Assembly: GCA_028335825.1 (NCBI GenBank)
Contig: JAIOKI010000003.1
Coordinates: 496,001-560,000, forward strand
Origin: Nosema muscidifuracis
Lineage: Eukaryota; Microsporidia; Nosematidae
Direction: 5' to 3'
Length of the DNA stretch: 64,000 bases
The notes below the pieces were generated by a model. It was not told the DNA's origin and did no database searches. It saw nothing but the letters and a program-made list of their open reading frames with translations. The position numbers and the translations under genes are program-made. This document shows, piece by piece, positions 49,667-59,669 of the stretch (position 1 is the first letter of the stretch; each line of letters opens with the position of its first letter).

Positions 49667-49930
49667 TTATTCAATATCACTAAGATCAAACATATCGTTC
49701 TTTCTTTTAAATCGTATTTCTGATTTAGAAGCTTCTTCTAATTTATTTACTATGTCTAGATATTCTAAATAAGATACTCTTTTATGTACGGTATTAAAAT
49801 ATTGAATAATCATATCTTGTAATTTGGCACTTTTATCTTTATTTATATGCTTGTAATTATTTAATGAAGCTAGACTTTTATCATCAAGAATTTGTCGAAT
49901 TATCTCATCATTTTTATTTTCAGTAGACAT
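49667..49930 (-). CDS. PDCD5 family protein
   Basis: 87 residues. NDEIIRQILDDKSLASLNNY, then KSAKLQDMIIQYFNTVHKRV and the end SEIRFKRKNDMFDLSDIE follow the PDCD5/TFAR19 pattern (IxxQILxxxARxRLxxI … KVExxIIxMAQxG … KIxFxRRxxDxDSD). The three-helix bundle is known to bind the chaperonin CCT and DNA; the cellular role is not settled. It is shorter than the human protein (125) at the N-terminus. CCCC touches the ATG. Confidence 0.78.
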   Translation of the reverse strand: MSTENKNDEIIRQILDDKSLASLNNYKHINKDKSAKLQDMIIQYFNTVHKRVSYLEYLDIVNKLEEASKSEIRFKRKNDMFDLSDIE

Positions 49931-50398
49931 GGGGATAAACTAAAATAAAAGATTTTAGCGACATATTAAAATTAATCAAAAAAGATCTTCTTATCTAAGT
50001 GATATTAAAATAGATAAGAATTTTTATTATTTTAAAAATTTATTATACAATACTAAATTATAAATTAATTTGTATGTTATAAAATGTATGTTATAAAATT
50101 TTTATGTTATATAATTATAATTTTAAAATTTTTATGTTATAAAATTTATTAACGTAAGTCATAAGATTATAATTTTATAGTACATTAGAAAATTATAATC
50201 ATTAGAAAATTTATAATCATTAAAAAATTTTATAGTACATTATAAAGTATTTTGTATGTTATAAAATTTTTATGTTATATAATTATAATTTTATAGTACA
50301 TTACAAAAATAATATCTTCTACCATAAAATATATAATTATAATCATTATAAAATATGATAATATAAAATCAAATAAAAAAATATTTCTTCTACACATG
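49931..50398. repeat. irregular A+T repeats between PDCD5 and NOT1
   Basis: TTTTATGTTATATAATTATAATTTTA and TATAGTACATTA recur several times between about 50070 and 50350. No gene seen. Confidence 0.65.
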
Positions 50399-53300
50399 CT
50401 ATTTATTAAATTTAGATTCTATTGATTCAATAATCTTCATCACCCAATCATTTTTCCTTAATTCATCATAGAATGTTTTTACTCCAACAGGCACATATTC
50501 ACATTTATTATAAATCCATACCAAAGCTATTATCTTTTGAATAAACATCTTCTCATTAATATAAGTCCTTAAAATATTACTAGCATAAACAGTAACAAGA
50601 TTTTTCTCATTTAAATTATCAATCAAATATAATAAGAAATTTCCCTTATTTACATAATCTTTAATAACAATCGTATTACTTTGTAGAATTCTTCTTACTC
50701 TAAAATATAAATTCTGATTTTCTACATAATGAATATTATCTCTAAATCTATTAAAAATATTCTTAAGATGTACATATTTATAATTACAAATATAACTTAA
50801 ATATATTCCATATGTCTTAAAAAATGTTTTGTTATCTCTAATATTCATAAATATAGCTGTACATGGATATAAAAATTTATCATTAATATTTAAAACTTTA
50901 AGAACTTCTTCTGCCATATAAAAATCAAAAAATTTCCTAACAAATTTGTGCTGTATAATTTCTAAATATCCAGAAGTAAAAAATGGAACACTTGAAGGTT
51001 TAAGTAATCCAAGAACATCATGTATAATTCTAATATTATCAGGTGTATCATCAAGTATATCAAGTAACTTAATTATAAATCTGGTATAAAATTTTGTAAA
51101 TAAATAATTCCTTCTTTTGTATGCGTCTATAAAAACTTCTAATGTGTCTTTTATATACAAACTTACAGAATTCTTAATAATAATAGGAATCATATCTACT
51201 TTCTGATAACAAAATAATGTTGGAACTTTATGATGTCTAACAAAATGTTCCCATGCAGATTTAAATGCAGCTTTTATATTTATATTTTTAGGTAGATTTC
51301 TTGATTTTTTGTAATCTGTAAATATATTGTATTTTTCAGCTTTGACGAATTCATCAAAATCTGTTACATTTGAATTATCGAAAAGCATCATATAATTAGA
51401 AATTCTTTGAAAAAAATCATAAATCTTGGAATTATCACTATTATTTGCTAATGCTTCTAAAAGAGCTATAAAATCATAAACTGTACAAATTTGTATTTCG
51501 CCAGTTAATAAATTCGTTACTAAATTTAATATCGGATCAAGATTTTCTTCTAATTTAATACTTCTTGCAAGAGCTTGATCGTACTCAACTAAATTAATTA
51601 ATTGAAATTCAATAAATTTACTAACAAAATTAACATTGAATCTTCTTATATCTGTAGAATAAATTATCCAACTTAGAACTTCCTTCTGTGTTCTATTAGA
51701 AATTTTAAAAATCTCTTTAAGACAATAATATAAGAAATCAGAGTTGGAATCTTGAGTAGACTTAATTAAATGACCAATAATATATTTACATAACTTAGTA
51801 CATTCAATATCTTTATCTTCACTTTTACAAATGTAATTCTTAATTCTAAGAAAATCATCTTCAGATTTACTACCTAATAAATGATGCCATTCTTCAGAAA
51901 TGAAATCTGAATCATTTACATGCTTTCTTCTACTTATCTGTAAAAAATGAGATTTAAGTTCTTGATATTCACTCGAATCTATTGGCTTAATAGTGATTTT
52001 TTCAACATGTGTGTTATTTTCTAATATTTTAAGATTAATACAAGTGCTAATTCCTAAATTAACTTCAGTATTTTTATAATATTCACTAATACAATCACTT
52101 ATTCTTGAAACACCAGCCCTTTGAATTAGATTACAACATAAATCTTGATTATCATTAACAATTCCATGAATCTCTTCAGGAGATATTTCTAATCCAACTA
52201 ATTTTAAAAAATAAGTAATATTTCCTGACATACACGCTCGCATTGGTTCTTGAGCTGAAACATAACAAAGAGATTTAGTTAAATTTATCAATAAATTTCT
52301 AAAAATTGTATATTCACTTCCTTTCTCAACTTTAATAGTTTTAAATAATGCCATTCCTGTTTTTATAGCTATCTCACAAGCTTTTTCTATTATAACTTCT
52401 GCAATTTCTCTTATACTAAAATCTAATGCAAGTGATATAGCATGTTTTAATACATCATTTCTATCATTAATATCTCTGCTTATTATTTTAACTTCTTTAT
52501 CTCTATTTATGACTTCATCACTTGATTTTAAATCTTTATTTTCACTACTTACTCCATTTTGTAATTTGTATTCTAAAAGATAATCTCTTGTCTTAAATTT
52601 ATACATTCTAATTGGTCTCTGATTTAAAGGTAATTTGAAATATTCAAATATTGCTTCAATTTCTGTTCTTACTTTCTTTAATGTACAAGTATGAAGATCA
52701 CCTAACAAATTTAAGAGTGAAATTAGCCAAGGATTCTTTGGTATAAATATTTTACCATATTTACCTTGTCTTAAAAAAGTACATATAAAAGAAACTCCTA
52801 AAAATATTCTTCTACATTCTATTGAAGTTATCAAAAATTTCTTAAAATCAAATCTATCCAATACAATTATTCTATTACGAGCTAATGTCAATTTTCCAGC
52901 TATAGTTCCTATTTTCTTAACAAAATTAATTTCATCATCAATTTGAAAATTCAAAAGAGTTTTAAGCAAATTTAAACATGAACATACAAAATCCATTTTC
53001 AATTCTTCTTTAAGATGATCTAACAATTTAAATATTAAGCTTATATCTTCTGTATAAACAAAATTTATAAAAAGTAAAATTAAATCATCATTTTCAATAT
53101 TTTGAAAGAAATCTAAATCTTTTAAATCACTTTTGACTTTTATATCATAAAATTTCTGAATAAGTTCTTGATTTGGTAATACCTTAAAACAAACTTCAAT
53201 AATCTCATAGAAATTAAGTTTAGTATAAAAATTCTCATCTACTAAAATTAAATCTTTTTTCAATAAATTATTTTTAACAACTTCAATATTTTCTATTTCT

Positions 53301-54964
53301 GTTAAAAATTTAGGCATTGTTCTAATAAATGATTCTAAACACTTGAATGCAAAATGAAATTCCCTATCTGTTTCTGGATATGTCAATGATTCTTTTATAT
53401 ATCCTAAAGCAATTTTCATAAATGGCTTAGGAATTATATCATTTTTTATCAATTCTCCATAAAATATTGCTAATAAATCTGAGTTTGGTAATTTGTATAA
53501 AGCAGAATAATTTTCAATTAATGTACTAAAAATTTTAAATGTTAATTCTTTAGAAGAGACATCTCCTTTTTGCATACTTTTTATATTCTCTACTCCTTCT
53601 GTAATTGATAACTGTGAATTAATTATTGAACTTATAAAAGTTGAAGCTTGTTCATCAACACTATTTTCTATTCCTCTCTTCATTTTAATAACTTGTGGTA
53701 TTTGCCTTTTTAATTGATTAAATTGTGTAAGAGTTTCAAAGCTGAGTTGTTTCTGATATTGTTCAATAGATTTAGTAAAATTTAAAATCATTTCTACAGT
53801 TAAAGGAAATAACTTATCAATCATCAAATTATTAGTCTTGTTATTACCATCTTGTTCATTATTTTTTAATTCAATAATTCCTTGTATTTTATTATCTATA
53901 TAGTTAATTAAAATTTTAGCAAATGCATCTTTCTTAGAAGCTAAATTATTATTCATCCATATACCCAAATTTAGATGATCTCTTACTGAACTTAAAATTA
54001 TTATATCAAGACAAATATTTGGTGGTTCAAGATCATCACTTACCATAGGAAGCATTTTCTGTTCTAAAATCACATCTAAAATTTTTGATAAAGAAATTCC
54101 ATTGTTCATGTATTTTGGTAATTTTTTAAAAATAATCTTTGGAATATTTCTAAATAAAATATAAAAGATAAAATTACTTGAAGATCCTCGTAAGAAATTA
54201 ACTATCAATTCATCAAAGAATCTTTCAAAAGAAGGATACACATATGAAAGTCCAGCTAAACACCATTCAGGAGCTTTTTTTGCAATTTGTTCAATTAAAA
54301 TATTTGAATCAAGTGTTTTTATGCAATGAAATAATTCAACACAATTAAATGTACTTTCATAATTGAGAGAATTTTTAAATCTCGAGTTTCTTGTTTCTTC
54401 AAGCTTAACTATCTTATTAAAAAATACATTCGAATAAAGTTGTGTTTTCTTTTCATCACTTTCTATAATCAATCTGATAAAATATATTTGTGATCTTGTA
54501 TTCTTCCATTTCTTAAAGAATATTTCATAAGGTACAGTTATTATTCCAGAAATGCATATCCAACAATCAATAATAACATAAAGAGAATCTAAAGACCAAA
54601 TGTTAAAATCTTCTTCAAGGAAACAAGAATAAACATCTCTCCAATTTATTTCTTCTAGATTTGTTTTCATACCTTCCATAATACTTTTTATATTCCAATT
54701 TCTTTCAGGAAAATCAGCCATAAAAAGAATCATTTTTGCAATTTCTTTTTGTTCAATTTTTCTCTTAGCTTTTATTCTGTTTAAGATATTTATTATAAAT
54801 TCTTTATCTATTAATTTAGGATCTTTTCTTTCTAAAATCTCTTTAAGTTCTTGATTCGATAGATTATCATTCAACTCATTAGTTTCTTGTTTTTTTAAAT
54901 CCTTATCCATGCCTTTCAAAAAAATTTTATTTTTAAAAGACTTTTTATAAAATTCTAAATTCAT
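50399..54964 (-). CDS. NOT1: NOT1 (CNOT1), scaffold of the CCR4-NOT complex
   Basis: 1521 residues, the largest gene here. The MIF4G/CAF1-binding part includes RPIRMYKFKTRDYLLEYKL; the CN9BD-type bundle is recognisable at about 840-940 (FSIREIAEVIIEKACEIAIK, then AQEPMRACMSGNITYFLKL); the C-terminal Not1 domain fills the last 350 residues. NOT1 holds the deadenylases and the NOT2/NOT3 module for mRNA decay and repression. Yeast Not1 is 2108 residues. No C run precedes the ATG at 54964, so the start could instead be the ATG at residue 19 (54910). Confidence 0.92.
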   Translation of the reverse strand: MNLEFYKKSFKNKIFLKGMDKDLKKQETNELNDNLSNQELKEILERKDPKLIDKEFIINILNRIKAKRKIEQKEIAKMILFMADFPERNWNIKSIMEGMKTNLEEINWRDVYSCFLEEDFNIWSLDSLYVIIDCWICISGIITVPYEIFFKKWKNTRSQIYFIRLIIESDEKKTQLYSNVFFNKIVKLEETRNSRFKNSLNYESTFNCVELFHCIKTLDSNILIEQIAKKAPEWCLAGLSYVYPSFERFFDELIVNFLRGSSSNFIFYILFRNIPKIIFKKLPKYMNNGISLSKILDVILEQKMLPMVSDDLEPPNICLDIIILSSVRDHLNLGIWMNNNLASKKDAFAKILINYIDNKIQGIIELKNNEQDGNNKTNNLMIDKLFPLTVEMILNFTKSIEQYQKQLSFETLTQFNQLKRQIPQVIKMKRGIENSVDEQASTFISSIINSQLSITEGVENIKSMQKGDVSSKELTFKIFSTLIENYSALYKLPNSDLLAIFYGELIKNDIIPKPFMKIALGYIKESLTYPETDREFHFAFKCLESFIRTMPKFLTEIENIEVVKNNLLKKDLILVDENFYTKLNFYEIIEVCFKVLPNQELIQKFYDIKVKSDLKDLDFFQNIENDDLILLFINFVYTEDISLIFKLLDHLKEELKMDFVCSCLNLLKTLLNFQIDDEINFVKKIGTIAGKLTLARNRIIVLDRFDFKKFLITSIECRRIFLGVSFICTFLRQGKYGKIFIPKNPWLISLLNLLGDLHTCTLKKVRTEIEAIFEYFKLPLNQRPIRMYKFKTRDYLLEYKLQNGVSSENKDLKSSDEVINRDKEVKIISRDINDRNDVLKHAISLALDFSIREIAEVIIEKACEIAIKTGMALFKTIKVEKGSEYTIFRNLLINLTKSLCYVSAQEPMRACMSGNITYFLKLVGLEISPEEIHGIVNDNQDLCCNLIQRAGVSRISDCISEYYKNTEVNLGISTCINLKILENNTHVEKITIKPIDSSEYQELKSHFLQISRRKHVNDSDFISEEWHHLLGSKSEDDFLRIKNYICKSEDKDIECTKLCKYIIGHLIKSTQDSNSDFLYYCLKEIFKISNRTQKEVLSWIIYSTDIRRFNVNFVSKFIEFQLINLVEYDQALARSIKLEENLDPILNLVTNLLTGEIQICTVYDFIALLEALANNSDNSKIYDFFQRISNYMMLFDNSNVTDFDEFVKAEKYNIFTDYKKSRNLPKNINIKAAFKSAWEHFVRHHKVPTLFCYQKVDMIPIIIKNSVSLYIKDTLEVFIDAYKRRNYLFTKFYTRFIIKLLDILDDTPDNIRIIHDVLGLLKPSSVPFFTSGYLEIIQHKFVRKFFDFYMAEEVLKVLNINDKFLYPCTAIFMNIRDNKTFFKTYGIYLSYICNYKYVHLKNIFNRFRDNIHYVENQNLYFRVRRILQSNTIVIKDYVNKGNFLLYLIDNLNEKNLVTVYASNILRTYINEKMFIQKIIALVWIYNKCEYVPVGVKTFYDELRKNDWVMKIIESIESKFNK

Positions 54965-55169
54965 TTATGTATTGTTTTGAATAGATTTTTTAATTGTTTA
55001 TTTTTGATAATTCGTCTTAAATTCAATAAATTATTTTAATAAGGAAAACTTTTAACTAAATGGACTATGATTAGGTTTAAAGATTATAAATTAATCATAA
55101 TTTTGTAATTTTATGGGATGTAAACAAATGAATATTTTTTGATATTTTATAAGATTATTTGTAATAACT

Positions 55170-55670
55170 TATAAGTTTCAATGTTAAAATGATATTTATT
55201 ATTAATTAACTGATTTTCTTTATTTTAAGTTTCAATGTTAAAATCGATGTTTATTATTAATTAACTGATCTTCTTTATTTTAAGTTTCAATGTTAAAATC
55301 GATGTTTATCATTTCTCATTAATTAGATGATCTTCTTTATTTTAAGTTTCAATGATTAATCTTCCTCATTCACATATAAAAATAATTATTGTATTGAAAT
55401 AATCTTCCTCATCCAAAAAATAATATTTTCCCAATAATTTATCTTCCTCATATAAAAAATAATAAAAAAAATATTTTTGTAATCTTCCTTATCCACCTAT
55501 AAAAATAATTATTGTATTGAAATAATCTTCCTCATTCACATATAAAAATAATATTTTCTCAATAATTTATCTTCCTCATATAAAAAATAATAAAAAAATA
55601 TTTTTTATAATCTTCCTCATATAAATATAAAAAATTATAAAAAATATTTTTGTAATCTTCTTGTTCAAAA
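55170..55670. repeat. two adjoining tandem arrays before adrenodoxin reductase
   Basis: From about 55175 to 55350 a unit of about 54 bases (AAGTTTCAATGTTAAAATCGATGTTTATTATTAATTAACTGATCTTCTTTATTTT-type) occurs three to four times. From 55350 to 55660 units with AATCTTCCTCATATAAAAAATAATA and TATTGTATTGAAATAATCTTCCTCAT alternate six to seven times. Together they fill most of the 719-base gap. Confidence 0.85.
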
Positions 55671-55683
55671 ACTTAATCGTTAA

Positions 55684-56634
55684 ATGAAGGTTTGCATTAT
55701 AGGAGCAGGTCCATCAGGATTATTTTTAGCAAAATATTTATCACCTTATATAGAATCAGTATCTATATATGAAAAAGATAAAACAATAGGAGGAATGTAT
55801 AAATATTCACAAAACCCTAAATTTAATGTATTCAATAACATTCTGAAAATGAAAAATATACATTTATTTAAAAATTATGAAATGACCAATGAAAAATTTA
55901 AGGAAATAGAAAATAAATTTGATAAATTTGTTCTGGCTACTGGTGGTGTACCAAATCATGATCCGAAATCCGGATTTATAAGTGCTATTGATATTATTAC
56001 TAATAAAATTCCAATAGATACTTTAGGTTCTGATATATGTATCATTGGAATGGGTAATGTATCAATAGACCTTATAAAACATATTTTAAATAAAGTTAAG
56101 AAGATAGATGTCTGTTCAAGAAATAATTTATTTGATAGTAAATTTGGAAATGCAGAAATGAGAGATCTAATTGATACTAAAGAAATAAAGATTAATTTAA
56201 TAAATAATAAAATACCATTAGATAGAAATCTTAGTAATTATGATAGAAGAAGATATGATATGTTTAATAAAATACCATTAGACAAAAATCTTAGGAATTA
56301 TGATATGTTAAATAAAATATCATTAGATAAAAATCTTAGTAATGATGATATGATTGATAAATCAGATAGTTTATCAGACAAAATAGTTAATTTTAGATTT
56401 AATACTAAGATAAAAGATGTTGAAAAAGTAAATGGGAAATATATTTTAAAATACAATACTGGAGAGAAAGTCGCTTACGATTCTGTCATTTCAAGTTTTG
56501 GTTTCAAACCTAACAAAATAAATCTTGAAACAAATAAGCCTGTTTATAGAATAGGATGGTGTGAAAATGCTAGAGGAAATATTAAAGATGCTTTATTTGC
56601 AGCTAAAGAATTAGCAAGTAAAATTCTAAGTTGA
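55684..56634 (+). CDS. ARH1: NADPH:adrenodoxin (ferredoxin) reductase, mitosomal
   Basis: 316 residues. FAD site KVCIIGAGPSGLFLAKYL at the very start, GGMYKYSQ, the NADP site IIGMGNVSIDLIKHIL, then GNAEMRDLID (the adrenodoxin-reductase ELREL region) and the closing GWCENARGNIKDALFAA (GWCxxGPxGVI). It hands electrons from NADPH to ferredoxin Yah1 for Fe-S cluster assembly. It is much shorter than Arh1 (493) and has no N-terminal targeting peptide. An in-frame repeat, NKIPLDRNLSNYD and two variants, is inserted at about 175-225. No C run precedes the ATG. Confidence 0.93.
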   Translation: MKVCIIGAGPSGLFLAKYLSPYIESVSIYEKDKTIGGMYKYSQNPKFNVFNNILKMKNIHLFKNYEMTNEKFKEIENKFDKFVLATGGVPNHDPKSGFISAIDIITNKIPIDTLGSDICIIGMGNVSIDLIKHILNKVKKIDVCSRNNLFDSKFGNAEMRDLIDTKEIKINLINNKIPLDRNLSNYDRRRYDMFNKIPLDKNLRNYDMLNKISLDKNLSNDDMIDKSDSLSDKIVNFRFNTKIKDVEKVNGKYILKYNTGEKVAYDSVISSFGFKPNKINLETNKPVYRIGWCENARGNIKDALFAAKELASKILS

Positions 56635-56639
56635 TAGTT

Positions 56640-56825
56640 CATCTTTCAATATATTAAATAGTCTTTATTTAAATTAAAATTAGTGGAAATATTACTTAAT
56701 GGTAAATGAATTTCAATATATTAAATAATCTTATTTAAATTAAGATTAAGGTTAATATTGTTTAGTGGTAAATGAATTTCAATATATTAAATAGTCTTTA
56801 TTTAAATTAAATTTAAGGGTAATGT
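56640..56825. repeat. about 70-bp tandem repeat after adrenodoxin reductase
   Basis: Three copies of AATTTCAATATATTAAATAGTCTTTATTTAAATTAAAATTA plus TTTAGTGGTAAATG, starting a few bases after the stop codon. Confidence 0.85.
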
Positions 56826-57045
56826 AAATATTAATTCTTCATTAGTATTAGATAAAGGTCATATAACTAAGATATTTTTTAGTTATAAATGAAGTCTTGA
56901 CATATTTATCTATTTCTATAATCATAATTTATTTTTTAATAAGGATTCTAAAATCTGAAACAATACTAAATAAAGGCTTCATAAATTAAAAACGATATTA
57001 AATTAACTTCTTAAAATCAAAAAATATCTCTTATTAACAAATTTA

Positions 57046-57114
57046 TTATAATTAATTCTGAAACATTCAAAATTTGTATATAATCTGAAACATTTGTTTC
57101 AGAATTAATTATAA
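57046..57114. promoter_or_regulatory. 20-bp perfect inverted repeat upstream of the exported repeat protein
   Basis: TTATAATTAATTCTGAAACA at 57046-57065 is matched exactly by its reverse complement at 57095-57114, leaving a 29-base loop. The loop contains a further TCTGAAACAT. The right arm ends 23 bases before the start codon at 57138. It could be a protein-binding palindrome, a hairpin in the 5' leader, or a trace of a former inverted duplication. Confidence 0.7.
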
Positions 57115-57137
57115 ATTAAAAAAAAGTTTGTTTATCT

Positions 57138-59456
57138 ATGAAAAAAGTAACTTCAAGCTTCTTTATAGGTCTTATAGTCGCAGCATTGATAGTATTCCTT
57201 ATAGGAATTGATATTAAAGCAGCCCGGCACAACAACTTCAGTGGTCTGATGACCCTCGATAACAAAAGATTTGAACCAGAAAAATCTACTCCAATTTCTG
57301 ATATACAAATACTCAGCTTAATTGATAAAAGAATACGAAAAATTGAGAATAGTATTGATGATCTTAAGAAAAAAGATACTGAGTCAAAATTTTCTAAGAC
57401 TGACAACATAACAGAGAAATTCATTTTAAGAGGAGATAATGATAGATCGACTCTTAATAACTTATCGGATGCATTCAGAGCTTATGGTAATGATGAGAAT
57501 AATAGGAAAGAATTAATTCTTAAACCTTTAACTAAGAAATCTCAGGTTAAACTCGTTCCACTTCAGCCAATACAAACTAAAGCTATATTCAGTCAATCAT
57601 ATAACGATCCATTAGATAATTCTGTTAATTCAGTGCTTGATTTAGAAGAAAATAAGAAATTAAAAAACTCGCCACAGGAAAATTCAAGCAAGATAGGTCA
57701 AGGATATTTAAGTGAATTATTCGATAAAATTCATCATGAATTATTAAAGCTTGCTTTCAAAAATGAAAATAATAAAACAAAGATGGACCAATTAACTAAA
57801 AATAAGAAATTCTTACCTAAAAATAAGACAGATTTGATGAATTTAGCTAAAGATATTTTCAAAGGAGAAGTAATAGACCTTAGTCCTACTAAACCAGTAC
57901 AAAGTGATTTAAAAAAGAGCAACGAGACTAAGCATAAGCCAATTATAGATCATACCTATATAAATTCACCTGCTAATAATACATTAACAAAAATTCTTGA
58001 TAATACTAAGAATCCATTTGACGATATTCCAAATTTAACTGACTTCTCAGAAGATGCATCCAAAAATTCGTCTGAATTCCATCCTTTCTTCTTCGATGAA
58101 AAGAAAAATATACCTGAGTATTTAAAATATGAAGAATTAAATAAAAAAAAGAAAAGTTCGTTACCAAAGGTTGATTTGGAAAAATCTAAAATTACAGCTA
58201 TTCCAGTGAATATGAAAAATAAGGTAATGTCAAATGGCGATAATAAAAGATTACCAAATAGCAATGATCAGAAAAATCCAGTAATAAAAAATAACGAATT
58301 AATTAATGCTATCGATAATGCAATTTTAGATGATGGAAACTCATTTTTCGATAAAAAGAATCAAAATAATTCTAAAGATTTAACTCAAAATAATGCTAAG
58401 GATTCTAGTCAAAATAATGCTAAATATTTCAGTCAAAATAATTCTAAGGATTTAAGTCAAAATAATTCAAAAGATTTAACTCAAAATAATTCTAAGGACT
58501 TAAGTCAAAATAATTCTAAGGATTTCAGTCAAAATAATTCTAAAGACTTAAGTCAGACTAATGCTAAAGATTTCAGTCAAAGTAATTCCAAAGATTCAAG
58601 TCAGACTAATTCTAAAGATTCTAGTCAAAATAATTCTAAGGATTTCAGTCAGACTAATGCTAAAGACGTAACTCAAAATAATGCTAAAGATTCTAGTCAA
58701 AATAATTATAAGGATTTCAGTCAGACTAATTCTAAGGACGTAACTCAAAATAATGCCAAAGATTTAACTCAAAATAATTATAAGGATTTCAGTCAAAATA
58801 ATTCTAAGGATTTCAGTCAGACTAATGCTAAAGACGTAACTCAAAATAATGCTAAAGATTCTGGTCAAAATAATACAATAAAATATGAAGATAAAGATGA
58901 AAGTTTAAATAAATCCAGTCCAATAAAATATGAAGATAAAGATGCAACTCAAAATAAGTCTACTGCTTTAAAATATGATGAGAATGAAAGATCTAATAAG
59001 GTATTTGATTACAAAAAGCCTATCGAAGATGTTTCTGTACAAGCCAAGCCCAGTACAGAAAAGAGTACTTTCAAAATTCCTGATAATGTCATCACTAAAG
59101 ATATGGAGGATGAAATAAACAAAATTTATGATGACTATGATCAACAAAATTATGAGGAAATTACAACACTACCAAAAGATGTTCAAAAACCTGAACCAAG
59201 CAAATCTGAAAAGTCAGTTAATTCAAAAAAACATTCTTCTAAATCTTCCACACATAAAATAAAAAAAGAAAATAAAAAAAACGAAACAGCTTTAGCTCCT
59301 ACTAATGTCAAAAAAGACTTGGGAAGTAATAATAATGAAAAGATCGAGTCTACAGTTCTACCAGAAGAAGTGGTTGAAACCGAGAACAAAACCAAGTTTG
59401 AGCCACTAGATTTGGTAGATGATAAGAATTTAGAAAATACAGCTCTAGAAATTTAA
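57138..59456 (+). CDS. exported Lys/Asn-rich protein with 8-residue tandem repeats
   Basis: 772 residues. Residues 7-24 form one strong hydrophobic segment (SFFIGLIVAALIVFLIGI), a signal peptide or anchor. The rest is polar, rich in Lys, Asn, Asp and Ser, and has no cysteine. Residues about 410-580 hold about 20 copies of an 8-residue unit with consensus D-L/F/S/V-S/T-Q-N/T-N-S/A-K, followed by two copies of an IKYEDKD unit. The end is a Lys-rich stretch and an acidic tail. A Lys-rich, repeat-bearing exported protein recalls spore-wall and polar-tube proteins, but lack of cysteine argues against PTP1/PTP2; no family is assigned. No C run precedes the ATG; a perfect inverted repeat lies just upstream. 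Confidence 0.88.
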   Translation: MKKVTSSFFIGLIVAALIVFLIGIDIKAARHNNFSGLMTLDNKRFEPEKSTPISDIQILSLIDKRIRKIENSIDDLKKKDTESKFSKTDNITEKFILRGDNDRSTLNNLSDAFRAYGNDENNRKELILKPLTKKSQVKLVPLQPIQTKAIFSQSYNDPLDNSVNSVLDLEENKKLKNSPQENSSKIGQGYLSELFDKIHHELLKLAFKNENNKTKMDQLTKNKKFLPKNKTDLMNLAKDIFKGEVIDLSPTKPVQSDLKKSNETKHKPIIDHTYINSPANNTLTKILDNTKNPFDDIPNLTDFSEDASKNSSEFHPFFFDEKKNIPEYLKYEELNKKKKSSLPKVDLEKSKITAIPVNMKNKVMSNGDNKRLPNSNDQKNPVIKNNELINAIDNAILDDGNSFFDKKNQNNSKDLTQNNAKDSSQNNAKYFSQNNSKDLSQNNSKDLTQNNSKDLSQNNSKDFSQNNSKDLSQTNAKDFSQSNSKDSSQTNSKDSSQNNSKDFSQTNAKDVTQNNAKDSSQNNYKDFSQTNSKDVTQNNAKDLTQNNYKDFSQNNSKDFSQTNAKDVTQNNAKDSGQNNTIKYEDKDESLNKSSPIKYEDKDATQNKSTALKYDENERSNKVFDYKKPIEDVSVQAKPSTEKSTFKIPDNVITKDMEDEINKIYDDYDQQNYEEITTLPKDVQKPEPSKSEKSVNSKKHSSKSSTHKIKKENKKNETALAPTNVKKDLGSNNNEKIESTVLPEEVVETENKTKFEPLDLVDDKNLENTALEI
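58366..58875 (+). repeat. 24-bp coding minisatellite, about 20 copies
   Basis: A unit based on AGTCAAAATAATTCTAAGGATTTC is repeated in frame. Variants group as QNNSKD, QTNAKD and QNNYKD types, and blocks of two to three units recur together (for example DFSQTNAK-DVTQNNAK), showing growth by unequal exchange of several units at a time. Confidence 0.93.
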
Positions 59457-59669
59457 GTAATAAATTCTACCTTTAAAAAATTTTTAATTCGTTAAATAAA
59501 TTTATTTTTAAAAAAATTCTAGCGTTTGATTTAGCTTCGCTAAATTATATCGATAATTCATTTATTTAATTTATTTTCTTTCTCTACGCATATAAAATAT
59601 TTGAAATCATAAGTATTTTATTTGTATTAGACGAAATAAAAAATATTTTTATGTTTGAAACATTTATTT

